Notes: generated by a model not told the origin, from the letters alone. Positions 28,572-37,803 are shown, counted from the first letter of the stretch. The stretch is DNA of 64,000 nucleotides from AP-15 sp963788085 (GCA_963788085.1 CAWBFS010000033.1:4614-68613), one strand, 5' to 3'. Numbers and translations: made by a program.

Positions 28572-29631
28572 GCCGACCCGGCGGGGTCTGCCGGCAGCGG
28601 CCGCCCCGCTGCTCGAGCTGCAGAACCTGTCGACCCATTACGTCTCGGCTCAGGGCACCCGAGTGGTCCGCGCGGTCGACGAAGTGTCGCTGCGCGTTCA
28701 TGCCGGCGAAACCTTGGGGATCGTCGGCGAGTCCGGCTCCGGCAAGAGCACGTTGGCGCTGACGATCCTGCGGATCCTGCCGCCGGCGGCCCGTATCGTC
28801 AGCGGCAAAATGCTGTTCGCCGGAGAGGATCTCCTGGAGAAATCCGATGCCGAGATGCGCCACGTGCGCGGCAAGCGGATCGCGATGATCCTTCAGGACC
28901 CGATGGCTTCACTGAATCCCCTGTTCACGATCGGTGACCAGGTCGGTGAGCCGATCCGGGTGCACGACGGAGCCTCGCGTGCGACCGCCTGGAGCCGCGC
29001 GAAAGACCTGCTGAAGGCAGTGCGCATTCCGTCGCCGGGAACCAGGGTGACGCAGTACCCGCATGAAATGTCGGGCGGCATGCGTCAGCGCATCGTCGGC
29101 GCCATCGGCATCTCGTGCGAGCCGCGCCTGTTGATCGCCGACGAGCCGACCACGAGCCTCGACCTGACGATCCAGGCGCAATACCTCAATCTGCTTCGCG
29201 ACCTGCAACGGGAATACCACCTCGCGCTGATCTTTATCACCCACAATCTCGGCATCGTCGCCAAGATGTGCGACCAGCTCGCGGTGATGTATGCCGGGCG
29301 CGTCGTCGAGTCGGGACCGGTATCGCAGATCTTCAATTCGCCGGCGCATCCCTATACCGAGGCCCTGCTCAATTCGATCCCGCGGATGACAGACACCGCA
29401 CAGCGGCTCATCGCGATCAAAGGCCAGCCGCCCGATCTGGCGGCGCTGCCCCCCGGATGCTCTTTCGCCCCACGCTGCCCGCACGCCTTCGACCGGTGCC
29501 GTGAGGCGGCTCCCCCGGAATCGATACCAAGCACAGGGAGGACGGCGCGTTGCTGGCTCGCGGAGCACACCCACCCTAACCCTCCCCCGCTCGCGGGGAA
29601 GGAAGCGAGCATCCCCGTCGGAGCTGCCTGA
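28537..29631 (+). CDS. DppD-like ABC transporter ATP-binding protein
   Basis: A 364-aa ATPase. Walker A GESGSGKST, Q-loop LQDPMASLNP, signature MSGGMRQR, Walker B LLIADEPTTSLD and the C-terminal oligopeptide-transporter Cys motif region CSFAPRCPHAFDRC. The in-frame start is GTG 28537 inside the DppC gene; an ATG overlapping the DppC stop (28568) is in another frame, so a missing base is possible. The last 20 residues, THPNPPPLAGKEASIPV onward, are encoded by a dispersed repeat unit, an odd tail extension. Confidence 0.9.
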   Translation: MSSSIPSSASYEPTRRGLPAAAAPLLELQNLSTHYVSAQGTRVVRAVDEVSLRVHAGETLGIVGESGSGKSTLALTILRILPPAARIVSGKMLFAGEDLLEKSDAEMRHVRGKRIAMILQDPMASLNPLFTIGDQVGEPIRVHDGASRATAWSRAKDLLKAVRIPSPGTRVTQYPHEMSGGMRQRIVGAIGISCEPRLLIADEPTTSLDLTIQAQYLNLLRDLQREYHLALIFITHNLGIVAKMCDQLAVMYAGRVVESGPVSQIFNSPAHPYTEALLNSIPRMTDTAQRLIAIKGQPPDLAALPPGCSFAPRCPHAFDRCREAAPPESIPSTGRTARCWLAEHTHPNPPPLAGKEASIPVGAA

Positions 29632-30632
29632 TGACGGTTTTGGAAGCGGCGGGGCTCAGCAAGCACTTCCAGGCGAAGCGGGGGATCTTCGGCGGCAATC
29701 GCGGGGTCGTGCGCGCAGTCGACGGGATCTCCTTTACGATCGAGCGCGGGCGGACGCTCGGGGTCGTCGGCGAAAGCGGCTGCGGCAAGACGACGACGGC
29801 AAAGCTCGTACTCGGGCTGGAGGAGCCCACCGGCGGCGCGATCCTCTTCGAGGGCAAGGACCTGAACCGGCTCGATGCGAGAGGCCGCCGCAATTACCGC
29901 AAATCCGTGCAGGCGGTCTTTCAGGATCCCTACGCCTCGCTTAATCCGCGAATGCGCATCAGCGCGATTATAGCCGAGCCGCTGACCACCAATGAATCAA
30001 TTCCGGCAGCCGCAGTTCGGCAGCGTGTATTGCAGCTGCTCGACCTTGTGGGCCTGCCGGATCGGGCCGCAGATCTCTTCCCACATGAATTCTCCGGCGG
30101 GCAACGGCAGCGCATCGCCATCGCGCGGGCGCTGGCGCTGTCGCCAAAACTCGTCGTGCTCGATGAGCCGGTCTCCGCCCTCGACGTCTCGATCCGGGCG
30201 CAAATCCTGAACCTGCTTCGCGACCTGCAGGCCGAGCTCGGGCTATCGTATCTTTTCATCGCCCACGACCTTGCCGCGGTCGCGCATATGAGCCACGAGA
30301 TTGTGGTCATGTATCTCGGCAAGATCGTCGAGAGCGGCGAGGCCCGTGCCCTCGCCCGCGCCCCAAAGCACCCTTACACCGAGGCGCTGTTCTCGGCGGC
30401 ATTGCCGAGCCATCCCGACGAGCGGCGTGAGGAGATCATCCTGCCCGGCGAAGTGCCGAGCCCGCTCAACCCGCCATCGGGCTGCCGCTTCCATCCCCGC
30501 TGCCCGCATGCGATGCCACGTTGCGGCCGAGAGGAACCCATGCTCGCCGATATCGAGGGCCGTCTCATCGCTTGCCACCTCTACGACCGCGATGTGGTCA
30601 GCTCGCCCCTCGCAGTCGGAGCCAGCGCGTGA
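29631..30632 (+). CDS. DppF-like ABC transporter ATP-binding protein
   Basis: A 333-aa second ATPase of the importer. Walker A GESGCGKTT, Q-loop FQDPYASLNPR, signature FSGGQRQR, Walker B LVVLDEPVSALD, and the Cys region CRFHPRCPHAMPRC. The start ATG overlaps the DppD stop by one base (TGATG), implying translational coupling. With DppD it forms the nucleotide-binding dimer. Confidence 0.93.
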   Translation: MTVLEAAGLSKHFQAKRGIFGGNRGVVRAVDGISFTIERGRTLGVVGESGCGKTTTAKLVLGLEEPTGGAILFEGKDLNRLDARGRRNYRKSVQAVFQDPYASLNPRMRISAIIAEPLTTNESIPAAAVRQRVLQLLDLVGLPDRAADLFPHEFSGGQRQRIAIARALALSPKLVVLDEPVSALDVSIRAQILNLLRDLQAELGLSYLFIAHDLAAVAHMSHEIVVMYLGKIVESGEARALARAPKHPYTEALFSAALPSHPDERREEIILPGEVPSPLNPPSGCRFHPRCPHAMPRCGREEPMLADIEGRLIACHLYDRDVVSSPLAVGASA

Positions 30633-31661
30633 AGCGGCGCGGATACCCTTTCGTCCTGCTTGCCGCGGCATTGGTGCTTGCGCTTCTTTCGGGCCGGCCG
30701 TCAGCGGGTGAGCCCTATCATCTCCGCCTCGGCTGGGTGGTCGCCCCGGCCGATCTCGTCACGTTGATGTTTGTCAAGCCCGGGCTCGCGCCGCATGCCG
30801 GCAAGACCTACATCCCCGAACTTACGCATTTCGCCGGCACTCCCGCCGAGATGACGGCGCTTGCCACCGGCGATCTCGATTGCGCGGCTCTGGCGTATTC
30901 GACCTTCGCGCTCGGGATCGAGAACGCCGGGATGAAGGATCTGCGGGTCATCGCCGACGAATTCCAGGACGGGGTTCCCGGGTATCACACTAATGACTTC
31001 GTCGTCCGCAAGGACAGTCCGATCAAGACCGTCGAAGACCTCAAGGGCAAAATCCTGGCCTCGAACCAGACAGGCAGCGCGGTCGACATGGCATTGCGCG
31101 CGATGCTTGCGAAGCATCACCTTCAGGACAAGCGCGACCTGACAATCATCGAAGTCCGCTTCCCGGACCAGAAGGCGATGCTGAAAGAAGGCAAGGTCGA
31201 TCTGATCACTGCCGTGCTGCCCTTCGGCCAAGATCCCGAGCTGCTCTCATTCTCCCGCAGCTTGTTCACGCAGGACGAGGCGATGGGACGCTCGCAGATG
31301 ATCGTCCGCGTGGCGCGCGACGGGTTTCTGCAGAAGCACCGCGCCGAGATGGTCGACTTTCTGGAAGACTATTTGCACGCGCTTCACTACCTCAGCGACC
31401 CCGCCCATCGCCAGGAGGCGCTGGAGATCATTGCCGAGGCTACCAAGCAGAAGCCGTCGCTCTACGAGGATTGGGTCTTCACAAAAAAAGATTATTACCG
31501 CGACCCCAATGGGCTGCCGGACCTGCGAAGCTCTGCAGGCCAATGTCGATCTGCAGCACAAGCTCGGTTTCTTGCGCTCGCCGCTCGAGGTCAAGAATTA
31601 CGTCGACCTCAGCCTCGTGAAACAAGCCGCGGAAGACCCTGAAGTCGCGGCTCATCGCTAA
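30629..31661 (+). pseudogene. NMT1/SsuA-like ABC substrate-binding protein, frameshifted near the C-terminus
   Basis: A protein of about 343 aa with a signal peptide (YPFVLLAAALVLALLSGRPSAG) and the NitT/TauT binding fold (HLRLGWVVAPADLVTLMFVKPG, TGDLDCAALAYSTFALG, SPIKTVEDLKGKILASN). An extra A near 31526 separates NGLPDLR from ALQANVDLQHKLGF; the corrected end is VKNYVDLSLVKQAAEDP. GTG 30629 overlaps the dppF stop. Its closest look-alike here is the binding protein at 35131. It has no own permease, so it may borrow one. Confidence 0.8.
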
Positions 31662-31686
31662 AGGGCGGGGCAGGTGGAGTGGAGCT

Positions 31687-31719
31687 TTGACATCGGAAGG
31701 AAACGTTGATATCAACGTT
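31687..31719 (+). promoter_or_regulatory. promoter with an 18-bp perfect palindromic operator
   Basis: TTGACA (31687-31692), a 17-base spacer and TATCAA (31710-31715) make a good sigma-70 promoter 47 bp before the VOC gene start. The perfect palindrome AACGTTGATATCAACGTT (31702-31719) covers the -10 element, the usual place for a repressor site. No regulator gene is adjacent. Confidence 0.65.
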
Positions 31720-31761
31720 GCTCACCGCACCTTTCGAAGACCAACCCGGATGGAGAGCAGA

Positions 31762-32535
31762 ATGGTCGACCTAAAGGGCCGCTTTGTTTGGTACGAATTG
31801 ATGGCGGCCGATACCGAGACCGCCAAGGCTTTCTACACGAAAGTCGTGGGCTGGGGCACACAGGATGGACCGGTGCCCGGGATGGCCTACACCATGTTCA
31901 CCGACGGGCAGATGCCTGTCGGCGGAATGATGGCTCAGCCCGAGGACGCGCGGAAAATGGGCGCACCGCCGAGTTGGATCGGGTATGTCGCGGTCGACGA
32001 CGTGGACGCCACAGCTGAACGGGTAAAGCGCCTCGGCGGCAGCGTGCACGTTCCGCCGACCGACATTCCGAATGTCGGCCGCTTCTCCGTCGTTGCCGAT
32101 CCGCAGAAGGCAATCTTCGCGCTGTTCCACTCACCCAATACCTGCGACCAGCCGCTGCCACCGCGCGATGCGCCAAGCCGCATAGGGTGGCACGAGCTGT
32201 TGGCCGCCGATTGGGAGAAGGCGTTCGCGTTCTATAACGAGCTGTTCGGCTGGCAGAAGGCGGACGCGATCGATATGGGGGGAATGGGCACCTACCAGCT
32301 CTTCTCTGTGGGCGGGCAGCCAATCGGCGGAATGTTCAACAAGCCGCCGATGGTGCCGGCTCCGCACTGGCTCTACTATGTCAATGTCACCGACATCGAC
32401 GCGGCGGTCGACCGCGTGAAGGCGGGCGGGGGCCAAGTGCTCAATGGCCCAATGGAAGTGCCAGGCGGCGACTGGATCATCCAGGGCAAGGACCCGCAGG
32501 GCGCAATGTTCGCGCTGGTCGGGAAGAAGAGCTAA
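31762..32535 (+). CDS. VOC-superfamily protein with two glyoxalase-like domains
   Basis: A 257-aa cytoplasmic protein of two tandem VOC modules: residues 5-125 (VWYELMAADTETAKAFYTKVVGW, FALFHSP) and 135-255 (IGWHELLAADWEKAFAFYNELFGW, MFALVGKK). The repeated GxHELLAAD/WYELMAAD starts show internal duplication. Relatives are annotated as glyoxalase/bleomycin-resistance or hydroxylase proteins; the metal ligands are not all evident, so the reaction is unknown. ATG 31762 is chosen with GGAG six bases upstream. It stands alone behind a palindromic operator, suggesting inducible expression. Confidence 0.85.
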   Translation: MVDLKGRFVWYELMAADTETAKAFYTKVVGWGTQDGPVPGMAYTMFTDGQMPVGGMMAQPEDARKMGAPPSWIGYVAVDDVDATAERVKRLGGSVHVPPTDIPNVGRFSVVADPQKAIFALFHSPNTCDQPLPPRDAPSRIGWHELLAADWEKAFAFYNELFGWQKADAIDMGGMGTYQLFSVGGQPIGGMFNKPPMVPAPHWLYYVNVTDIDAAVDRVKAGGGQVLNGPMEVPGGDWIIQGKDPQGAMFALVGKKS

Positions 32536-32577
32536 CCACAGTTCGGGGCGCCCGCGTTAATCGCGCGGGCGTCGCGA

Positions 32578-33426
32578 CTAAACGGTCGTCGGCTCCTGAG
32601 CTTCCTGATGCCAGATCAACAGGCGCCGGCGCAGCACCGCGATGCCTTTGACGAGGCACAGCCCGGCGACTGCGATCTCGACGATTCCGGCGAAGACGCC
32701 GGGGGAATCGGCAAAGCGCGAGGCGGCGATCATCGCGCCGCCGAGGCCTTGACCGCCCATCAGCATCTCGGTGACGATCGTCACGATCATCGAAACCGGA
32801 AGGGCGACCTGCAGGCCCGTCAGGATCTGCGGAAGCGCCGCCGGGAAGATGATCTCGCGCAGCAGCTGCCGCTCGCTGGCGCCGAGACTGCGGGCGGACC
32901 ATAAGAGCTGCCGGTCAACCCCCTCGGCCGCCGCGATCGTCGCGACAATGACCGGAAAGATCGCGTTAAATGCGGCCATCGAGATCTTTGAGACGTCGTA
33001 GAGCCCGAGCCACAGCATGAAAATCGGCAGGAACGCGATCTTCGGCATCGGGAAGCCGACGGAGACGATCGGGTCGAAAAACCAGCGCACGAACCTGTTG
33101 CGGGTCATCAGGATGCCCAGCGCGACGCCACCAACGGCCGCAATGGCAAACCCGGCCATTGCGCGATAAAGCGTCATGCCGAGGTTTATCGTCAGATCGC
33201 CGGAGACCCCGTCGTCCCACACCCGCTGCAGCACCACCGATAAAGGCGGCAGTAGAAATGCGCTGACCGTGCCGCTGCGCGACAGGGCTTCCCAGCCGAG
33301 GACCAGCGCGACCAGCGGCAGCAGGCCGCCGGCGCGGCGTGCCATCGCGGCTCCGTCGCCAACCCCGCGAATGCGGGCGAAGGCGAGGCGGGGGCTGAGG
33401 CTCGCCGCGTCCTCTATTCGCGCCAT
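32578..33426 (-). CDS. SsuC/TauC-like ABC permease A
   Basis: A 282-aa permease of the nitrate/sulfonate/taurine class. Family landmarks are LLPPLSVVLQRVWD, FFDPIVSVGFPMPKIAFLPIFMLWLG and the EAA loop DRQLLWSARSLGASERQLLREIIFP followed by AALPQILTGLQVALP. The start is ATG 33426, overlapping the end of permease B by 13 bp. It is the last gene of the minus-strand operon binding protein - ATPase - permease B - permease A. Two non-identical permeases suggest a heterodimeric channel. Confidence 0.88.
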   Translation of the reverse strand: MARIEDAASLSPRLAFARIRGVGDGAAMARRAGGLLPLVALVLGWEALSRSGTVSAFLLPPLSVVLQRVWDDGVSGDLTINLGMTLYRAMAGFAIAAVGGVALGILMTRNRFVRWFFDPIVSVGFPMPKIAFLPIFMLWLGLYDVSKISMAAFNAIFPVIVATIAAAEGVDRQLLWSARSLGASERQLLREIIFPAALPQILTGLQVALPVSMIVTIVTEMLMGGQGLGGAMIAASRFADSPGVFAGIVEIAVAGLCLVKGIAVLRRRLLIWHQEAQEPTTV

Positions 33427-34338
33427 GCCAACACCCGCCGGATCAGCATCAGGTAGCCGCGGTCGGCCGCGAACCCCAGCAGCGCGACGGTCAACACCAC
33501 CGCGAACATCGCGTCGTAGACGCCGCCATCGCCGAGCCAGCCGATCATATAGCCAAACCCGCTGCGGGCGACGATGAGCTCGGAGGCGACGAGCAGCACG
33601 AAGGCGAAGGCGAGCGCCGTCCGGATACCGCTCAGCAGCTCCGGCAGCGCGCTCGGGAGCACGACCTCCCACAACACGCGCGCGCGGCTCGCGCCGAGGC
33701 TGCGCGCCGACCAGACCAATACTTGCTCGGTGCCCGCGCGCGCCGTTGAACGCGCTCAACGTGACCGGCAGCATGCAGCCGACAAAGATCAGCACGATTT
33801 TCGAGGCGTCGCCAAAGCCGAGCCACAGCACCATGACCGGGATCAGCGCCGATTTCGGCATTGGGTAGAAAAACTGGACGATCGGGTTGATAATGACGCG
33901 GACCGGCAGATACCAGGCCATCAGCACGCCGATGGCGCTGCCGCAGACGATCGCCAGGCCGAGGCCGGCGGCGGCGCGCGAGATCGACGAAACCCCGTTG
34001 GTCCACAAATCGCCGCTCTCGGCGAGATTGAGCCAAGCGGCCGCAACCTTGTCGAGCGGCGGCAAAGCCGCGGGCGAGACGATACCCAGCCGCGAAACCG
34101 CCTCCCATGCGAAGGCCAGCAGCAGCAGCGGCGCATAGCGGCTTAGAGCACGGACCGCTGGGTCGAGAGCCCCTCTCCGTCCTTCAGGGGAGAGAGGGAG
34201 GGGTCCGTCGCACAGCAACGGGAGGGTGAGGTGGGTGCCGACAACCGCTCTGGAATCCCCCGCCTCACCCCGACCCTCTCCGCCCCCGGGGGCGGAGAGG
34301 GGGGATGCTCGGCGACGGCTGGAAATCAGTTCAGTCAT
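33414..34338 (-). pseudogene. SsuC/TauC-like ABC permease B, frameshifted, repeat in its N-terminus
   Basis: A second permease of the same class: LPPLDKVAAAWLNLAESGDLWTN, VQFFYPMPKSALIPVMVLWLG, then an extra G near 33744 breaks SAFNGARGTEQVLVWSARSLGAS; the rest continues to LIRRVLAWRE. The start ATG at 34338 overlaps the ATPase stop (ATGA). Residues about 11-55 (SPLSAPGGGEGRGEAGD onward) are encoded by a palindromic repeat, so the natural N-terminus may be shorter or the repeat was tolerated as an insertion. Confidence 0.8.
34168..34305. repeat. compound palindromic repeat inside permease B coding sequence
   Basis: About 138 bp of the same plan as the element at 26562: CCCCTCTCCGTCCTTC, GGGAGGGTGAGGTGGGTGCC, CCGCCTCACCCCGACCC and the palindrome CTCTCCGCCCCCGGGGGCGG. 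Here the element lies in an open reading frame and adds about 45 residues near the start of permease B. Confidence 0.75.
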
Positions 34339-35126
34339 GCCGCGCCGCCGCGCTCGGCGAGGATCGCTTCGCCGCGGACTAGGTTCCACACGTGGTCGAC
34401 CATCTCGACAAAGGCCGGGCTGCGGGCCAGCCCAGGATCACCTTTGTCGAAACGGGTCTCGACAATCTCTTTGATGTGGCCCGGGCGAGCAGACATGACC
34501 GCGATGCGCTCCGCCAGAAACACCGCCTCGTGCACATCGTGCGTGACGAAGATGACGGTTTTGCGCGAGCGTTGCCAAATGTTGAGAAGCTCGCCCTGCA
34601 TCAGGCTGCGGGTCTGCGCGTCGAGCGCCCCAAACGGCTCATCCATCAACAGGATGTGCGGATCGATCGCCATTGTCCGGGCGATCGCGGCACGCTGCTT
34701 CATGCCGCCGGAAAGTTGCGAGGGATAGCTGTCTTCGAACCCGGTGAGCCCGACGAGATCGATGAACTCGCGTGCCCGACGTAGCCGCTCTTCGCGCGGC
34801 AAGCCCTGTTTTTCAAGGCCATAGAGCACGTTCTGGATTACCGTCTTCCACGGAAACAACGCGAAGTGCTGGAAGACGATCCCGCGGTCGGGTCCTGGCC
34901 CGGCGATTGGTTTGTCCTCGACGCGGATCGTGCCGTGCTCCACCGGCAGGAAGCCGCCGACCAGATAAAGTAGGGTGCTCTTGCCGCAGCCGCTGGGCCC
35001 GAGCAACGCGACGAATTCGCGGTCGCGCACCTCGAAGGATACATTTTCGAGAGCCATAACCGGACGGCCGCGCGGCGGCCGGTAGATGTGGCTGACGCGA
35101 TCGATGACGATCTGAGGCGCTGCCAC
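34335..35126 (-). CDS. SsuB/TauB-like ABC transporter ATP-binding protein
   Basis: A 263-aa ATPase. Walker A GPSGCGKST, Q-loop VFQHFALFPWKTV, signature LSGGMKQR, Walker B ILLMDEPFGALD, and the switch His in IFVTHDVHEAVFLAERI. It starts 4 bp after the binding-protein gene and overlaps permease B by 4 bp. It energises the nitrate/sulfonate-type importer encoded around it. Confidence 0.93.
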   Translation of the reverse strand: MAAPQIVIDRVSHIYRPPRGRPVMALENVSFEVRDREFVALLGPSGCGKSTLLYLVGGFLPVEHGTIRVEDKPIAGPGPDRGIVFQHFALFPWKTVIQNVLYGLEKQGLPREERLRRAREFIDLVGLTGFEDSYPSQLSGGMKQRAAIARTMAIDPHILLMDEPFGALDAQTRSLMQGELLNIWQRSRKTVIFVTHDVHEAVFLAERIAVMSARPGHIKEIVETRFDKGDPGLARSPAFVEMVDHVWNLVRGEAILAERGGAA

Positions 35127-35130
35127 TGTC

Positions 35131-36153
35131 CTACTCGCCGTCGATGCGTCGCTTGGCTTCCTCGATCAGCGACAGATCGACGTATTTCGGGCTGATCTCG
35201 ACGCGCTTCGGGATGACTCCCATCTCGGCGCTCGCGTCGATTTCCTTTTGCACCGACGACACGTCGGGCCGGGCGTCGGGCGAGTGATAGAAATCATCCT
35301 TGCCGAAGGCAAAGGTGAGGTCCGGCTTCGGCAATTTGGTCACGTCCGCCAGTATCGCGAGCGCCTCCTCGCGGTTCTTCGGATCGAGAAACCAGCGGAC
35401 CGCGCGGATGTGATCCTCGAAGAAATCGACGAATGTCGGCCGATGTGCGGCGATCACATCGCTGCGCATGGCCCAAACGACGGCCTGCGTCGGCCCGACC
35501 GCATCGCGCGCGGTGAACAGCACCCGGTACTTGCCGGATTTGAGCTCCGGGGCGAATTGCGGCAGGATGCCGATGAGATCGACTTTGCCGGAATCGAGCA
35601 TCGCCGGCATGTTCGCGAAATTCGCCTCGACGGTGGTGAAATCACTGTCCTTGATGCCATTCTTGCGGAACATCGTTCGCATAGCGGTATCGCTCGCCGA
35701 GCCGATCGCGTTCGTGGCGATGCGGCGCCCCTTGATGTCCTCGACCTTGTGAATCGGGCCATCCGCAAGGACGACAAAATTCTCGCTGAAATAACCGGGG
35801 TGCCCGTCCGTGACGACGTCGGCCACGAGCCGCTCGTCGAGATGCGCGTTGGTGATCGCCAGCGCAAACGCGCTCGTCGAGAACGACGCCACTTCGAGGT
35901 CACCGATCGCCTGGGCCTGGATTTGCGGTGTCGTACCGTTGAAGCGCAGCGGCTGCAGGACATAGCTCTGGCCGAGATGCTTGAACACCGCGGGCTCACG
36001 CTTGCCGAGCGCCTCGATCAGCGGCGCCATGTGTCCGGGTGTCACGACCCAACCGATGCGTATCGTCAGTGGCTCCGCTTGTGCTCCCGCGGCAACTGCG
36101 ATTGCCGCCGCCAGTGCCGCAGCCGCTGCCGTTATCCTCCCGATCACGCGCAT
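35131..36153 (-). CDS. NMT1/SsuA-like ABC substrate-binding protein
   Basis: A 340-aa periplasmic protein with a classic signal peptide (ITAAAAALAAAIAVAAGAQA). The fold is shown by TIRIGWVVTPGHMAPLIEALG, GDLEVASFSTSAFALAI, GPIHKVEDIKGRRIATNAIGS and SGKVDLIGILPQFAPEL. It heads the minus-strand operon with ATPase and two permeases. It resembles the binding protein at 30629 (both have GWVV near the start and end with YVDLSLxxxA), suggesting related ligands. Ligand not identified. Confidence 0.9.
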   Translation of the reverse strand: MRVIGRITAAAAALAAAIAVAAGAQAEPLTIRIGWVVTPGHMAPLIEALGKREPAVFKHLGQSYVLQPLRFNGTTPQIQAQAIGDLEVASFSTSAFALAITNAHLDERLVADVVTDGHPGYFSENFVVLADGPIHKVEDIKGRRIATNAIGSASDTAMRTMFRKNGIKDSDFTTVEANFANMPAMLDSGKVDLIGILPQFAPELKSGKYRVLFTARDAVGPTQAVVWAMRSDVIAAHRPTFVDFFEDHIRAVRWFLDPKNREEALAILADVTKLPKPDLTFAFGKDDFYHSPDARPDVSSVQKEIDASAEMGVIPKRVEISPKYVDLSLIEEAKRRIDGE

Positions 36154-36335
36154 TTCTCTCCGGTCCTCTGGGGAATGCTGTTCTCGTCGCCCTTCTTAGC
36201 GTCGCACCGCCTCGCAGAGAAGGGGCGGAATGACCAATTCAGGGTGAAGATGGCGCCGGCCGGCGGGTTGGCGCCGATTTCTTCTTGCGGCGGCGTGGTG
36301 GTGTATAGTGCGTCGCCACCGGAAAGGAGGCGCCG

Positions 36336-37799
36336 ATGGAAATTCGGCAAGCTCTGAGCTTTGACGACGTCATGCTGGTCCCGGCGGCATCTGAAATCAT
36401 GCCCGCGGAGACGGATACGCGGACCAGGCTGACCCGCGGCATCGAGCTCGGTATCCCGCTGGTCTCGGCCGCGATGGATACGGTCACCGAAAGCGCGCTC
36501 GCAATCGCCATGGCGCAGACCGGCGGAATTGGTGTCATCCACCGCAATATGACCATCGAGCAGCAGGCCGACGAAGTCCGCAAGGTGAAGAAATTCGAGG
36601 CTGGGATGGTCGTGAACCCGGTCACGATCCACCCGGACGAGACGTTGGCCGATGCGCTGCGACTGATGGCCGACCACAAGATCTCCGGCATCCCGGTGGT
36701 CGAGCGGGGGTCGGGCAGGCTCGCCGGAATCCTGACTAATCGCGACGTGCGATTCGCGGACGATCCGCGCCAGCCGGTAGCCGAGCTGATGACGAGGGAT
36801 GGGCTTGTCACAGTGCGCGAGAATGTCGCGCGAGAAGACGCAAAACGACTGTTGCACCAGCATCGCATCGAGAAGCTTCTCGTCGTCGACGAGGTCTATC
36901 GGTGCGTCGGTCTGATAACCGTCAAGGACATCGAGAAAGCGCAGCGCTATCCGATGGCCTGCAAGGACGAGCATGGCCGTCTCCGTGTGGCTGCAGCGAC
37001 GGGTACCGGCAGCGAGGGCATCGAGCGCGCTGAAGCGCTGTTCACCGCCGGTCTCGACGTCTTGGTCGTCGACACCGCGCACGGTCATTCAGAGCGGGTA
37101 TTGCGCACGTTGCGTGACGTTCGGCGGCTCTCGAACTATACCCAGGTGATCGTCGGCAATGTCGCGACGGCGGAGGGTGCGCGGGCTTTGATCGAGGCGG
37201 GGGCGGACGCGATCAAGGTCGGCATCGGCCCGGGTTCGATCTGCACGACCCGCATGGTGGCGGGGGTCGGTGTGCCGCAATTCACCGCGATCGTCGATAC
37301 GGTCGCGGAATGCCGCAAGACCGGGGTTCCGGTGATCTCGGATGGCGGCATCAAATTTTCCGGCGATCTCGCCAAGGCGATCGCCGCCGGGGCCGATTGC
37401 GCGATGCTCGGCTCATTGTTCGCCGGTACCGACGAGAGCCCGGGCGAAGTCTTTCTCTATCAGGGCCGCAGCTACAAATATTACCGCGGCATGGGCTCGA
37501 TCGGGGCGATGGCGCGCGGCTCGGCCGACCGCTATTTCCAGCAGGAGGTGACGAGCACGTTGAAGCTCGTGCCGGAGGGCGTCGAGGGGCGGGTGCCGCA
37601 CAAGGGCCCGGTCGGCAACATCGTCCATCAGCTGATCGGCGGACTGCGCGCGGCGATGGGCTATACGGGCAACCGGACTATCCGCGAAATGCAAAAGAAC
37701 TGCACCTTCGTGCGAATCACCGGGGCCGGGTTGCGCGAAAGCCATGTCCACGACGTCGCCGTCACCCGCGAAGCCCCCAATTATCCGCAGGACCGTTGA
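36336..37799 (+). CDS. guaB: inosine-5'-monophosphate dehydrogenase
   Basis: A 487-aa IMPDH that oxidises IMP to XMP, the committed step of GMP synthesis. The barrel start LSFDDVMLVPA, two CBS domains at about residues 93-205, the IMP loop with catalytic Cys303 in GIGPGSICTTR, and the flap YYRGMGSIGAM are all present. AGGAGG lies five bases before ATG 36336, with a TATAGT -10-like box at 36304. It is the first gene of a purine cluster that continues with rsmB and guaA. Intact. Confidence 0.97.
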   Translation: MEIRQALSFDDVMLVPAASEIMPAETDTRTRLTRGIELGIPLVSAAMDTVTESALAIAMAQTGGIGVIHRNMTIEQQADEVRKVKKFEAGMVVNPVTIHPDETLADALRLMADHKISGIPVVERGSGRLAGILTNRDVRFADDPRQPVAELMTRDGLVTVRENVAREDAKRLLHQHRIEKLLVVDEVYRCVGLITVKDIEKAQRYPMACKDEHGRLRVAAATGTGSEGIERAEALFTAGLDVLVVDTAHGHSERVLRTLRDVRRLSNYTQVIVGNVATAEGARALIEAGADAIKVGIGPGSICTTRMVAGVGVPQFTAIVDTVAECRKTGVPVISDGGIKFSGDLAKAIAAGADCAMLGSLFAGTDESPGEVFLYQGRSYKYYRGMGSIGAMARGSADRYFQQEVTSTLKLVPEGVEGRVPHKGPVGNIVHQLIGGLRAAMGYTGNRTIREMQKNCTFVRITGAGLRESHVHDVAVTREAPNYPQDR

Positions 37800-37803
37800 C
37801 CTC

